This document shows positions 42,601 to 53,099 of a stretch of 64,000 bases of DNA, piece after piece (within the stretch, counting starts at the first letter, position 1; each line of letters begins with the position of its first letter). Below the pieces are notes generated by a model. That model was given only the letters and a program-made list of their open reading frames with translations. It did no database searches and was not told where the DNA came from. This DNA is from Chaenocephalus aceratus. Its lineage: Eukaryota; Chordata; Actinopteri; Perciformes; Channichthyidae. The translations under genes were made by a program, and so were the position numbers. Location: positions 6,328,782 through 6,392,781 of the forward strand of contig CM043803.1 of assembly GCA_023974075.1 (NCBI GenBank). Direction: 5' to 3'.

Positions 42601-43545
42601 AGCTCTCAGAGTGGCCAAGCCTGTGTAATATTGTGGTGAGCTGCTTGCTTCTGAGCAAGTGCCTGACAGTCACACAGAGTAGAATGTGTTTTGGTAACTT
42701 CCATTCTCCCTCTGACACTGCACGGTACAGTTCTTGCCCAATGGAGAATACCAGGCGCTTCATCTTTTCATTCGTCTCCATGTCTTCCTTGCCAGCCATA
42801 ACCATGCTGAGAAACCGGACGAGGTCTGTGGGTAGGAGGTTTTCAGGAGTGAGCTCCATGTCGTCAGCTGTTGGCGGCCACTGTAGGTCTTTGGACTCTC
42901 TGAAAGCCTGCAGAATATTCTGGTGGAGTAGGAGAGCAACGTTTTTGTACTTGTCTGTGGTTCCGAGAGTGTAAGCTCGTGCAACGGCATTCGATACCGT
43001 GATTTTCAAGCTGTACACCAGCCAGAAAGAAATGGCATCAGCATTGTCGTGGTCAACTCTCGTAAACTGGATATGCTCCTAGATTGGATCTTTCTGTAGC
43101 CGTTTCAGGAGTTTCTCTGAGCGATAATTTGTGTTCTCGTACCCATTCAATTTCAGCTCTTCCACATACAGCAAGCGCAAGGAAGATAGCTGTAGGACCT
43201 CAATTTGCTGGACTACATGAGTTCCAATGTGTTCCAGTACTGAAACAAATGCCTTTTCATGGGAGGCTGACATGAAAGCTTGGTTGATATTCTTAGCTCC
43301 TGCTTTAAGAATACTGCTGCGCTCGTAGTTGGCTAATGCTGTGCGGAAAGATTTAAAGCACGACTGATGGTGTTTAGCCTCACAAGCAAAGAGGTCTTTG
43401 CCCTTCACTTGTCTTTGAAGTCAAACTAGACCCATATTCTCAGCCCGTGATTCTATTTGCTCCCATGCATTTTCTTTGTTCTTATAAGATGGGAAGTATT
43501 CAGGTCTCTCAGTTTTACGATGACCATCTTTGATCTAAACTTTGT
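39687..43545 (-). pseudogene. Decayed transposon gene with PIN-like acidic motifs and a GEDCTSAFKGKGKVG block
   Basis: Homologous pieces run 5' to 3' on the minus strand. About 43,540-43,430 (ERPEYFPSYKNKENAWEQIE, resembling a MADF start); 43,408-43,079 (GKDLFACEAKHHQSC); 43,078-42,490 after an in-frame TAG; 42,498-42,050; 42,060-41,438 (NTFDLGVCMKALPIIW to VEGRAHQLLSSNGK); an intron 41,437-41,317 with GT and AG; 41,316-41,149 with one TGA; and, past the hAT insertion, 40,355-39,687, ending in a Glu/Asp-rich tail. NQEETDTR and TPDTDIFVIF look like the acidic positions of PIN/FEN-type nucleases (inference). I recall this family as abundant in fish and coral genomes, without a settled function. 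Breaks: at least two stops, frameshifts near 42,490, 42,055 and 40,345, and the insertion. Not functional here. Confidence 0.7.
40364..41140. mobile_element. hAT-type MITE inside the 5.9-kb transposon
   Basis: Inverted ends CAGAGTTGGG and CCCATCTCTG are flanked by identical 8-bp ATAGTCAG at 40,356-40,363 and 41,141-41,148. Subterminal sequence is rich in GTAACGCGTTAC-type palindromes. The middle holds no transposase frame. It splits the host gene between its DTDIF and CTSAFKG blocks. Confidence 0.93.
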
Positions 43546-44177
43546 CGCAACTAACTAATTTTAGTTCGGGTTATTTTTGGTGTGAACGCAACTTTTCAGA
43601 ACTATATCGGAACTATTGTGGGAAAAGTACTCCGGTGTGAAAGCGCCTAAAGACACCCTGTTATACAATCAGAACTTTTGAGAATTATAACAGATGTTCT
43701 GAGAGCAGTCATCATGTTCCACAGTTTAACCTGTTAAGCCCTGGGCCTATTTTTCAGGCCTCAGGCTCAAAAATGACATGCCCAGAATGAATGATTATAT
43801 CTTCACAACTAAAAGGGGTATATGAATAATATCTTTTATCAAAGCAATGATACAATAAATAAATCTATCACTACACGACATATTTAAAAAAAATGAATGC
43901 CATTTTAGTTTTGTGTTACTTTGTTCTGAAAGCTGAACCTGCTGCTCCTCACAGAGAGAAGAGGGAAGAGGCTGTGAATTACTTTACATTGTGGATAAGG
44001 GTGGATAGCCCCCATTGTTCTGTGTGTCAAAATGAAAGACAGCCCACATGCAACTAGACATGAGTCTAGTTGAGTTAGCTACTTACCTTGTTTGTTTGAA
44101 GGTTGAATGTGTGTGTGTAGCCAAGTTAGCTACTTGTTTGTTTTTGGCAGGAAAAAATGTTCACTATTGCCAGAGCT

Positions 44178-44819
44178 GTATGCCACAGATACATGTGATC
44201 ACTTTGGGAATAGTATTATTGTGATATTTGACCATCAAAACATGGGTCTAGACACATTATTTGTTCATGTATCTGCAATATTGGCTGAGATAGAGTGAAA
44301 AGTGTGAAAATTCAGTATTTGGTAATGGTGACACTCATTTGCATAAAAAATACATGTGGGACATCCAGAAAACATTTTAACATAGCTCATCATTTTCTAC
44401 ATAATTTTTCCACTTAGGAAACACTGATTATAAGAATATTTCTGTGTCGGTGCAAAATACATCGTTCTTGGTACAAGACTAAAATGCTATTTTATTGTAA
44501 TGGCGGCACTAATTAGCATAATAGCATGCCACAGACACATGTGATCACTTTAAGAATATTTTATTGTGTTCCTTGACCCTCAAAACATGGATCTGGATAC
44601 CTTATTTGTTCTTTTATCCGCAATAATGGCTGAGATATAGTGAAAGGTGTAAAAAGAGTGAAACTCGATTTTTAGGGTAAATAAACACTAATTTGGGAAA
44701 AAATATACGTGGGACAATTTTTCAACTTTTTAACATAGCTAATCGTTTTCTACACCATTTTTTCAATCTAGAAAAGCTGATTCAAAGTATATTTCACGGG
44801 GGTGCATGATACCCCCTTC
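44178..44819. repeat. Right terminal inverted repeat
   Basis: Reverse complement of the left arm, from GTATGCCACAGATACATGTG (about 44,178) to CATGATACCCCCTTC at 44,819. It keeps the two-unit structure; the CATAGCTAATCGTTTTCTAC and CATAGCTCATCATTTTCTAC cores lie about 360 bp apart. Confidence 0.8.
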
Positions 44820-44821
44820 TA

Positions 44822-45424
44822 CTAGACTATATCTGTGTACTGAAGGGGCATAAAGCTTTATTGTCTCTCAAAAGTTGATATAGATGAAACTGCACAATTG
44901 TATACTCAAACCAGACAGAAAAATAGGAGGGAAATAATATCTAAATTCTGCCAGTTGGTTAATTTCTTACAAGCATATTTAAGCAAATCCTGTATGAGAT
45001 TCACCCTTAGATGCATAAGTCTTTTTGGACCCGGTGAGGTGGTTTCAAAGTATCTTTGTAATTAAAACATTTTATCATTTCATATTCCAGCAATTCCTCA
45101 AAGAACATGTTTTGGATATCATGCCATTCAAATTTTTTATTGAAATTTTAAGAAATTGTAGTTTTTGTATTATTACCCCAAGCTTAAGTGGGTCTTTTTG
45201 GACCCGGTGAGGTGGTTTTCTTGAAGTATCTTTGTAATTACATTTTTGTATCATTTCATATTCTAGCTATTCCTCAAAAAACATGTTTTGGATATCATGT
45301 CATTCAAATTTTAAATACATTTAAAGAAATTGTAGTTTTTGTATTACTACCCCCCCGCATGCATTTTCTATGGAATCCTATGGGAACCTTTGATTCTTAT
45401 CACCGGTTGCAACCCAGGCTGCAG
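44822..45424. other. Spacer with a tandem duplication, no gene
   Basis: Contains the 45,019-45,350 tandem repeat listed separately. The rest is AT-rich without coding signal. Confidence 0.5.
45019..45350. repeat. Two-copy tandem repeat, unit about 170 bp
   Basis: Unit 1 at about 45,019-45,191 and unit 2 at about 45,192-45,350. Both open with GTCTTTTTGGACCCGGTGAG and end in TTGTAGTTTTTGTATTA, with roughly 10-15 percent differences between them. Confidence 0.85.
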
Positions 45425-45877
45425 TCGAATAGTCCAAAGATAAGCTCCTAAGTTCTAACCCTATCGTCTATTCCTTGACCTCTGAGTGAAACGTCACGGG
45501 GTTAAGGGATAGTGGACAGGAGAATTCAAAAGGACTTAGGAGAAGAGACTGCGGTACTTTAGAGAATCTGAATGCACTTTCACTATCCGACGTGTTTATG
45601 ATGCGCCAGCGGACGTCATGAATGTGCGTCTGCTGCTGTGGTGGAACTATGGAAACTACAGTTTTCTATACAGCGGACTACAACATGGATGTTTAATAAT
45701 AACGAGGGACTACTGTAAACTCATCTAGAGACTCTGCACCGTGCTCTGATGCTGTTGCTTTGCTTTATGAACGTGGACAACAGAGAAACATATTCTTCAT
45801 GAGCAAAGTTGGAATTGAAATAAAAAAGGAAAGTGAAACTTATGCTCGTCACCCTCTCCCTCCGGTCCACATTAATG
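45425..45877. repeat. Inverted arm A, left (partner 53,693-54,145)
   Basis: Reverse complement of about 53,693-54,145, high identity over about 450 bp. Landmarks: ACTTAGGAGAAGAGACTGCG here and CGCAGTCTCTTCTCCTAAGT on the right. Homology stops at 45,877, exactly where arm B begins, so the B element interrupted this sequence or joined it there. Confidence 0.85.
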
Positions 45878-47289
45878 CAACCTGATCTCACCAGAATGCG
45901 TGACTCCACCACGACTCCTTAACACCGCATTGCGTGGTGGAGTCACGAACTTTGTTACATTTACGTGTCGGCACCACGCAAACAACCCCAATGTAAAGTG
46001 AATGAGGCTCCTTTGTCGTGGTGCACACACGCATTTCTACCACATCCTGCAGTGAGCTTTTATTCTATAAAACGTTTTTAAAATCTACTTTATAGCTTGT
46101 AGTAACTCACGGGAGGCTTCTTTTATTTTATTTGTATTCATAATAATTTTTATTTTTCGTCAGAATGTATTATGGTGCATGAGTTACGAATTTTTGGTCT
46201 AAAAAAACAGTGCATTGTGTGTAATGCAACTGTGATTTTTATTACATTAGTTTGTTTTTAAGGAAGGCCAGAGCTTCAGCTGTGTCCAATAGATTGTTCC
46301 CTTTAGTTAACGTTTTTTAAAAGAACATTATATTCCGATTTGATCATGTCCCTTTTATTGTATGACGGAGAGCAATGTGAGCATCCATTCCCATTGGATA
46401 ACGCAGGATTTTACACCCGGAAGTAAGTATACTCTTTACTGTCGATTGATTTTACAGTGATATCTGCATTACTGATCAATTCAAAAACACCAGATTATCC
46501 TTGTTGATTACACAACATTGGTTGGTTTAAATTGTGTACAATGCTTTTGTAATTTTCCCCTTCGATTCGGAGAAACAAACATTTGTTCAGTTTAGGATGG
46601 CCGAAGACACTACACTACCCAGAATCCTCAGCTATTGTTCTGCGTTGCCTCAAGCTCTGTGATTGGTTGCCTGCATTCCATATGAAAAAAAAACGTTTCG
46701 TAAAAGATAAATCATACTTTATTCAGCAGTGCTGCTTTACTCTTTGAAAGTCTTCACATGAATGCATTGTAATAAATGGTTTGGCTGCATTAAATATTAC
46801 ACATCTGTCGTAGTTCTGTATTTGTATTTATCTACAGAGATCTGGCTCAGAATAGACCGGAAACTATTCTTTTACCGTTCTGTTTTAATTTCACAATAAA
46901 GTTAGTAGTAATAATTTGTTTTGATATTATTGTTTTTTATACTACTAGACCGCTGGATCATGTTAAGACCATCTTTTATGTGTTGCTGTGGTTTTTTTTC
47001 CATCGCTTTTGTGTTACAAATATCAAAACAATAACAGAATATATCCGTCGTAAACTAAACTAGAAACAGCAGTATATTTTATTTTGTTAACACGGTAAAC
47101 TTGACAGCTTTTTAACCCAAACCACCTACTGGTTAAAGCACGTTATTACACGTTTAGAGTAATATTGACATCTTGAAAAGGGATGTCCAAAATAGCAATT
47201 ATATACAGTTTTTAATTTGTAGAGAATAACGAGTAATGTATATACTTTATAGGGATCTGCAGATACATATTTAGTCTTCTCAAGCACCA

Positions 47290-47400
47290 ACAATCATTAC
47301 ATTACATTACATTGCATTTAGCTGACGCTTTTATCCAAAGCGACTTACAATAAGTACATTCGACCAACAAAAACAACCTTGAAGAAAACAGAATCATAAA
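47290..47400. repeat. Teleost-type dispersed repeat
   Basis: CATTACATTACATTGCATTT followed by GCTGACGCTTTTATCCAAAG is a motif recurrent in fish genomes, recognised by pattern. Single copy here. Confidence 0.55.
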
Positions 47401-47636
47401 GTACATCAGGTTTCATAGAGCCAAAACATTTCAAGTGCTCCTCAACTGGCTTTAGATAAGCCAGTCCTCCAATCAAATATCTCTCCTGATTGTTGGCACT
47501 TGACAATCACCTTCCCTGAATTTTACTCAGGTGTAACTAAAGTCTGCTTTAAGGGTTGTTTATATTTCACATCATTAATCAGAATCTGTAAAGTAACTAA
47601 AATAAATGTAGTGGAGTAAAAATACCTGGTTAACCT

Positions 47637-48809
47637 TAAAGAAAGCCCTCAGGATTATAAAAGACCCCCATCACCCCAGCCACAAACTGTTCTGTCTGCT
47701 GCCATCTGGCACAACAGCCGCATTCTAGGAGAGGATGTGGCTGTTGTGGAGGACTACAGTACCTGGGAGTGCACTTATGGGCTGAACTGGAGGATCAACA
47801 CTGACGCTGTGTACAAGAAGGGGATGAGCAGACTCTATTTTCTGAGGAAGCTGAGATCCTTCCACGTGTGCAGCAAGATGCTGGAGATCTTCTAGTCTGT
47901 TGTGGCCAGTGCCCTCTTCTTTGCTGCGGTCTGCTGGGGGGCAGCATCAGAGCCGGTGACACCAGCAGGATCAATAAACTGATCAGGAAAGCTGGGTCTG
48001 TCATCAGGCATCAAGCTGGACCCCTTTGAAGCTGTGGTGGCGAGGAGGACACTGAACAGGCTGTTGTCCATGATGGATAACCCCACCCATCCTCTCCACC
48101 TGCAGCTGGACAGTCAACGGAGCTCCTTCTCAAAACAGACTGCTGCAGCTCCGCTGTCACAAGGACCGATACAGGAACACATTCCTGCCCACTGCAATAA
48201 CTCTGTACAATAAATCACCTCTGGCTGGAAGAGAACTCTCTGCTCCATAGTTTCTCTAATACAATCTCACTGTACATGTTATACATATATAATCTGTTCA
48301 ATATTTGATATTCCATATTCCATTGTCATATATTTTTGAATATGTATATTTGCATATATAATATCTACATGTATGTTTTCTATTTCAACACATATATTTT
48401 CTATTTTCTTTTCTTTTCTTTCTATTCTTGTTTATTTGTGGTTTTGTTTTATTGTAAAAGGCCTTGTCTTTTATGCTGCTGCAACAAAAACAATGTCCCA
48501 AATTGGGATCAATAAAGTACCATCTTATCTTATCTTATCTTACATCCGGACTAAAACCATCAGACTCAGGGACAGTTTCATCCCACAGGCCATAAGACTA
48601 TTAAACACCTGAACTTTGAAATAACATCCATAACATTCATCTGGCTGCTACTTAGAAATGATTTGTCTAATATATCATATATTCCAATCACTTGTATAGA
48701 CTGAGTCTATACAAGTTTTCTCTTATTGCACTATTTCACTTTTTACTATTTTTCTTTTTGTATTGACTTGCACTATTTTTTCTGTGTATATGTTGTATTG
48801 TGTTGCACT
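47637..48809 (+). mobile_element. L2-like LINE 3' end, split by a second L2 insertion
   Basis: 47,637-47,711 (GAAAGCCCTCAGGATTATAA to CTGCTGCCATCTGGC) and 48,543-48,809 (ATCCGGACTAAAACCATCAG through the TTGCACT-rich 3' UTR) read as one L2 3' end. They are separated by an inner L2 copy. The 3' UTR continues past the RTE insertion at 50,906. Family assignment is from the recognisable L2 end pattern. Confidence 0.65.
47712..48542 (+). mobile_element. Inner L2-like LINE fragment with (TTATC)n tail
   Basis: 5'-truncated. The frame, with breaks, corresponds to the end of an L2/CR1 reverse transcriptase: YLGVHL, then a stretch around GDTSRINKLIRKAGSV at about 47,955-48,005. The 3' UTR ends in GGGATCAATAAAGTACCATC followed by TTATC repeats. 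It is inserted into another L2 copy. Confidence 0.7.
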
Positions 48810-48820
48810 GTTGGAGGAGC

Positions 48821-50905
48821 ACACCTCCGGCGGAGCTTTTCGGGCATTCCTGTGGAGGTTGGGGACATTGAACCAGAGTGGTCGGTGTTCAAAGCCTCTA
48901 TTGCCGAAGCCGCGGTGGGGAGCTGTGGTCTCAAGGTCCTAGGTGCCTCAAGGGGCGGTAACCCTCGAACCTCCTGGTGGACACCGGTGGTCAGGGAAGC
49001 CATCCGACTGAAGAAGGAGGCCTTCAGGGATTTGTTATCCCGGGGGACTCCCGAGGCAGTTGCAAGGTACCGACAGGCCTGAAGGGCAGCAGCCTCATCC
49101 GTGGCCGAGGCAAAGCAGCGGGTGTGGGAGAAGTTTGGAGAAGACATGGAGAAGGACTTTCGGGCGGCACCAAAGTTGTTCTGGAAAACTGTCCGACACC
49201 TCAGGAGGGGGAAGCAGGGAGCCATCCAAGCTGTGTACAGTAAGGATGGGACGTTGTTGACCTCAACTGATGGAGTGTTAGGGCTTTGAGGAACTCCTGA
49301 ACCCGACAACTCCGCCCTCTATGTTAGAGGCAGAGCTGGAGTATGACGGGGGATCAACACCAATCTCCCGGGGGGAGGTCACTGAGGTCGTCAAACAACT
49401 CCACAGTGGCAAAGCCCCGGGGGTGGATGAGATCCGCCCGGAAATGCTGAAGGCTCTGGGTGTTGAGGGACTGTCATGGTTGACACGTCTCATCAACGTT
49501 GCGTGGAAGTCGGAAACAGTACCGAAGGAGTGGCAGACCGGGGTGGTGGTCCCCCTTTTCAAAAAGGGGGATCAGAGGGTGTGTGCCAATTACAGAGGCA
49601 TCACACTACTCAGCCTCCCCGGGAAAGTTTACTCCAAGGTACTTGAAAGGAGGGTCAGGCCGATTGTCGAACCTCAGATTGAGGAGGAACAATGCGGATT
49701 CCGTCCTGGTCGTGGAACGACGGATCAGCTTTTTACTCTCGCAAGGATCCTGGAGGGGGCCTGGGAGTACGCTTATCCGGTCTACATGTGTTTTGTAGAC
49801 TTGGAGAAGGCGTATGACCGGGTTCCCAGGGAGTTACTGTGGGAGGTGCTGCGGGAGTATGGGGTGAGGGGGTCTCTACTCAGGGCCATCCAATCTCTGT
49901 ACTCCCAAAGCGAGAGCTGTGTCCGGGTCCTCGGCAGTAAGTCGGACCCATTTCCAGTGAGGGTTGGCCTCCGCCAGGGCTGCGCTTTGTCACCAATCCT
50001 GTTTGTAATATACATGGATCGGATTTCGAGGCGTAGTCGTGGGGGAGGGGGTCTGCAGTTCGGTGGACTAAGGATTGCACCACTGCTTTTTGCAGATGAT
50101 GTGGTTCTAATGGCTTCATCGGTCTGCGACCTTCAGCACTCACTGGATCAGTTCGCAACCGAGTGTGAAGCGGCTGGGATGAGGATCAGCACCTCCAAAT
50201 CTGAGGCCATGGTTCTCAGCAGGAAACCGATGGACTGTCCACTCCAAGTAGGGAATGAGTCCTTACCCCAAGTGAAGGAGTTCAAGTATCTCGGGGTCTT
50301 GTTCTCGAGTGAGGGAACAATGGAGCGTGAGATGGGCCGGAGAATCGGAGCAGCGGGAGCGGTACTGCAGTCGCTTTACCGCACCGTTGTGACGAAAAGG
50401 GAGCTGAGCCAGAAGGCAAAGCTCTCTGTCTACCGGGCCATTTTCGTTCCTACCCTCACCTATGGTCATGAAGGATGGGTCATGACCGAAAGAACGAGAT
50501 CGCGGATACGAGCGGCCGAGATGGGTTTCCTCCGCCGGGTGGCTGGTGTCTCCCTTAGAGATAAGGTGAGAAGTTCGGTCATCAGGGAGGGACTCGGAGT
50601 TGAGCCGCTCCTCCTTCGCGTCGAAAGAAGCCAGTTGAGGTGGTTCGGGCACCTAGTTAGGATGCCACCTGGGCGCCTCCCTAGGGAGGTGTTCCAGGCA
50701 CGTCCAGCTGGGAAGAGACCAAGGGGTAGACCTAGGACCAGGTGGAGGGATTATATCTCTTCGCTGGCCTGGGAGCGCCTTGGGATCCCCCAGTCAGAGC
50801 TGGTTGATGTCGCCAGGGAAAAGAAAGTTTGGGGCTCTCTGCTGGAACTGCTACCCCCGCGACCCGACCACGGATAAGCGGGAGAAGATGGATGGATGGA
50901 TGGAT
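48821..50905 (+). mobile_element. 5'-truncated RTE-type LINE with 11-bp target duplication
   Basis: Flanked by identical GTTGGAGGAGC at 48,810-48,820 and 50,906-50,916 and ends in a (GGAT)n tail, as expected for target-primed reverse transcription. It lacks the 5' endonuclease part. The target lies within the 3' UTR of an L2 copy. Confidence 0.88.
48828..50877 (+). pseudogene. Reverse transcriptase of the RTE-type LINE (broken)
   Basis: Reverse transcriptase for retrotransposition by target-primed synthesis. The readable part opens within the linker before the RT (VEVGDIEPEWSVFKAS), meets a TGA at about 49,081, continues in the same frame to about 49,275, then shifts frame before FEELLNPTTPPS. 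From 49,321 there are 518 uninterrupted codons: KAPGVDEIRPEM, then CANYRGITLLS, ECGFRPGRGT-like QCGFRPGRGT, the RQGCALSPILF block and the catalytic FADD (residues 257-260 of that stretch). A C-terminal RWFGHLVRM plus GRPRTRW motif ends near the stop. RTE/Rex3-like rather than L1 is inferred from these motifs and the (GGAT)n tail. The endonuclease is missing, so it cannot move alone. Confidence 0.85.
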
Positions 50906-51860
50906 GTTGGAGGAGCCTGTGACCGGCGGGGGGTAGGAGACGTTCGATTCCTGTTTTGAATAGTGTGCCGTCGATGGGTTTCATTCCATTTCAAAATGCT
51001 GTTTGTCGCTCAGTGTAAACCTCAACATCCAACATCCAATCACAGAGCTTGAGGACAAAGCACGGGGTTTGTCAAGCAACGCACATGGTGTAGTCCCAAA
51101 CGATAGCTGAGGATTCTGGGTAGTGTAGTGTCTTCGGCCATCCTAAACTGAACAAATGTTTGTTTCTCCGAATCGAAGGGGAAAATTACAAAAGCATTGT
51201 ACACAACTTAAACCAATCAATGTTGTGTAATCAACAAGGATAATCTGGTGATTTTAAGTTGATCAGTAATGCAGATATCACTGTAAAATCAATCGACAGC
51301 AAAGAGTATACTTACTTCCGGGTGTAAAATCCTGCGTTATCCAATGGGAATGGATGCTCACATTGCTCTCCGTCATACAATAAAGGGGACATGATCAAAT
51401 CGGAAAATAATGTTCTTTTAAAAAACGTTAACTAAAGGGAACAATCTATTTGACACAGCTGAAGCTCTGGCCTTCCTTAAAAACAAACTAATGTAATAAA
51501 AATCACAGTTGTATTACACACAATGCACTGTTTTTTTAGACCAAAAATTCGTAACTAATGCACCATAATACATTCTGACGAAAAATACAAATTATTATGA
51601 ATACAAATAAAATAAAAGAAGCCTCCCGTGAGTTACTACAAGCTATAAAGTAGATTTTAAAAACGTTTTATAGAATAAAAGCTCACTGCAGGATGTGGTA
51701 GAAATGCGTGTGTGCACCACGACAAAGGAGCCTCATTCACTTTACATTGGGGTTGTTTTCGTGGTGCCGACACGTAAATGTAACAAAGTTCGTGACTCCA
51801 CCACGCAATGCGGTGTTAAGGAGTCGTGGTGGAGTCACGCATTCTGGTGAGATCAGGTTG

Positions 51861-52503
51861 GTTCAGCACTACATGAGTTTCTCTTTACCCATGGATGCAC
51901 AATAACAACGGACCCATATCGCTTTACTGCCAGCCCACGGAGCTGTAATAATGGATATATTGCACATGTTTGCTGTAATTCATCATTTGTATTATACTAC
52001 ATGGGCTGTATGATGTAAATCTTGTACCGTAAATGTTGTATTAAATAAAGTTAATATTACCGACGTAGATTAACGTTCCTGTAGCTTCTTATTGCACTAA
52101 CAAGTTTATTGCAATAATTCTTTCATGCTAAATGAAGCTCTGTTGGATATCACTAGATCCTGTTACAGCATAATAGAAGTACATAACGATTGATGTGTAG
52201 ATTAGCATAATTACTAGCTAGCCGCTAACTGCATAATAACAAGCCATTACCATGCTGTCATGAACGCACGGTGCTGTTACATGTACGCAAATTGACGTGC
52301 TTGATGTGAACGAGCATGTTGGTTAAATTTGCGCATGCGCTATGAGCGCACATACGGGTACTTCTCAGGCATGCCGGGTAATCTGTGACGTTTCACTCTC
52401 TCAAAAGTTGGGCCATTTTATCATCATGCGCTCATGAGCAACTCTCATAGGAATGAATGAGGCCCCGCCTCCCACGCTGTATCCAGTTCTTATTATACAT
52501 CCA
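51861..52503. repeat. Dispersed repeat, copy of 18,672-19,333
   Basis: Same orientation as the 18.7-kb copy; begins immediately after the end of the fold-back element. It lacks the (TA)n tract of the other copy. Confidence 0.85.
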
Positions 52504-53099
52504 TGGGAGAAATACCATAGAGAAATACCCGGATATGCCAAGCAAATGCTACCCCGACGGTGGGTTGTTATTGTCAAAATTAATATAATAATGATTTCTT
52601 TTTTAATAGTTACGCCGATTTTCTTGTTGCCCCAGCTGGTCGATACCTCTTTTAGCAGAAACAAAGGCTACATTAATGTATTAAATCAATGTTAATCCAT
52701 GCGTGTGGATGTGGAATTAACGGACGTGACGTTGTGCGATTGCGTTGCCAGGCAACAGCTTCGGTTCATGTTAATTTACAAACTCTTCAACTACAACCGT
52801 AGTTATATTTAAAAAAATGTTCACTGGTATCTAGTCTCTGATTGTGTTACGTTATTATGAGAGTGCTCTCATACTTTAAATTGTATATATTTATATAAAT
52901 ATATTTGTATGTGTGTGTCCGTATCTGTAGCCTGTTATTGTTTCATTATACCGCACTGTGAATGAATCAAAGTACATAAGTCGTCATGAACACATCTATC
53001 CATCAGACAGAGTGCTGCTGTGCCTCCTGTCATCATTAATGGACGTCTCTTTAAAATGACCGCTCAGAGGAGAGGAGTTCTCATTTCTCTAACTGCCTA
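52504..53099. other. Intergenic, nothing recognised
   Basis: No gene-like frame or repeat ends. Confidence 0.45.

Larger units (their letters stand above)
38927..44819 (-). mobile_element. 5.9-kb DNA transposon with about 560-640 bp terminal inverted repeats
   Basis: The left end GAAGGGGGTATCATGCACCC has its reverse complement at the right end. TA flanks both ends (38,925-38,926 and 44,820-44,821), consistent with a TA target duplication, though GTA/TAC flanks leave the exact length open. Homology between the arms continues inward to about 39,485 and 44,178. Each arm contains two diverged tandem units. Between them, on the minus strand, lies a decayed multi-exon gene, interrupted by a 777-bp hAT insertion. 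I do not recognise the superfamily: the long structured arms and the PIN-like rather than DDE-looking motifs do not fit the common teleost DNA transposons I know. Confidence 0.8.
45878..51860. mobile_element. Fold-back element with about 800-bp inverted arms, packed with LINEs
   Basis: Left arm 45,878 to about 46,670 and right arm about 51,050-51,860 are near-identical reverse complements. They start with CAACCTGATCTCACCAGAAT and end with its complement. Near the ends both arms also carry a smaller hairpin (CGTGACTCCACCACG against CGTGGTGGAGTCACG). The interior carries L2-like and RTE-like insertions. No transposase frame of its own. It may be a fold-back transposon or an inverted duplication. 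Confidence 0.75.

Noticed and set aside
49278..50984. Several minus-strand frames under the LINE
   Set aside because: Shadows of the plus-strand reverse transcriptase frame.
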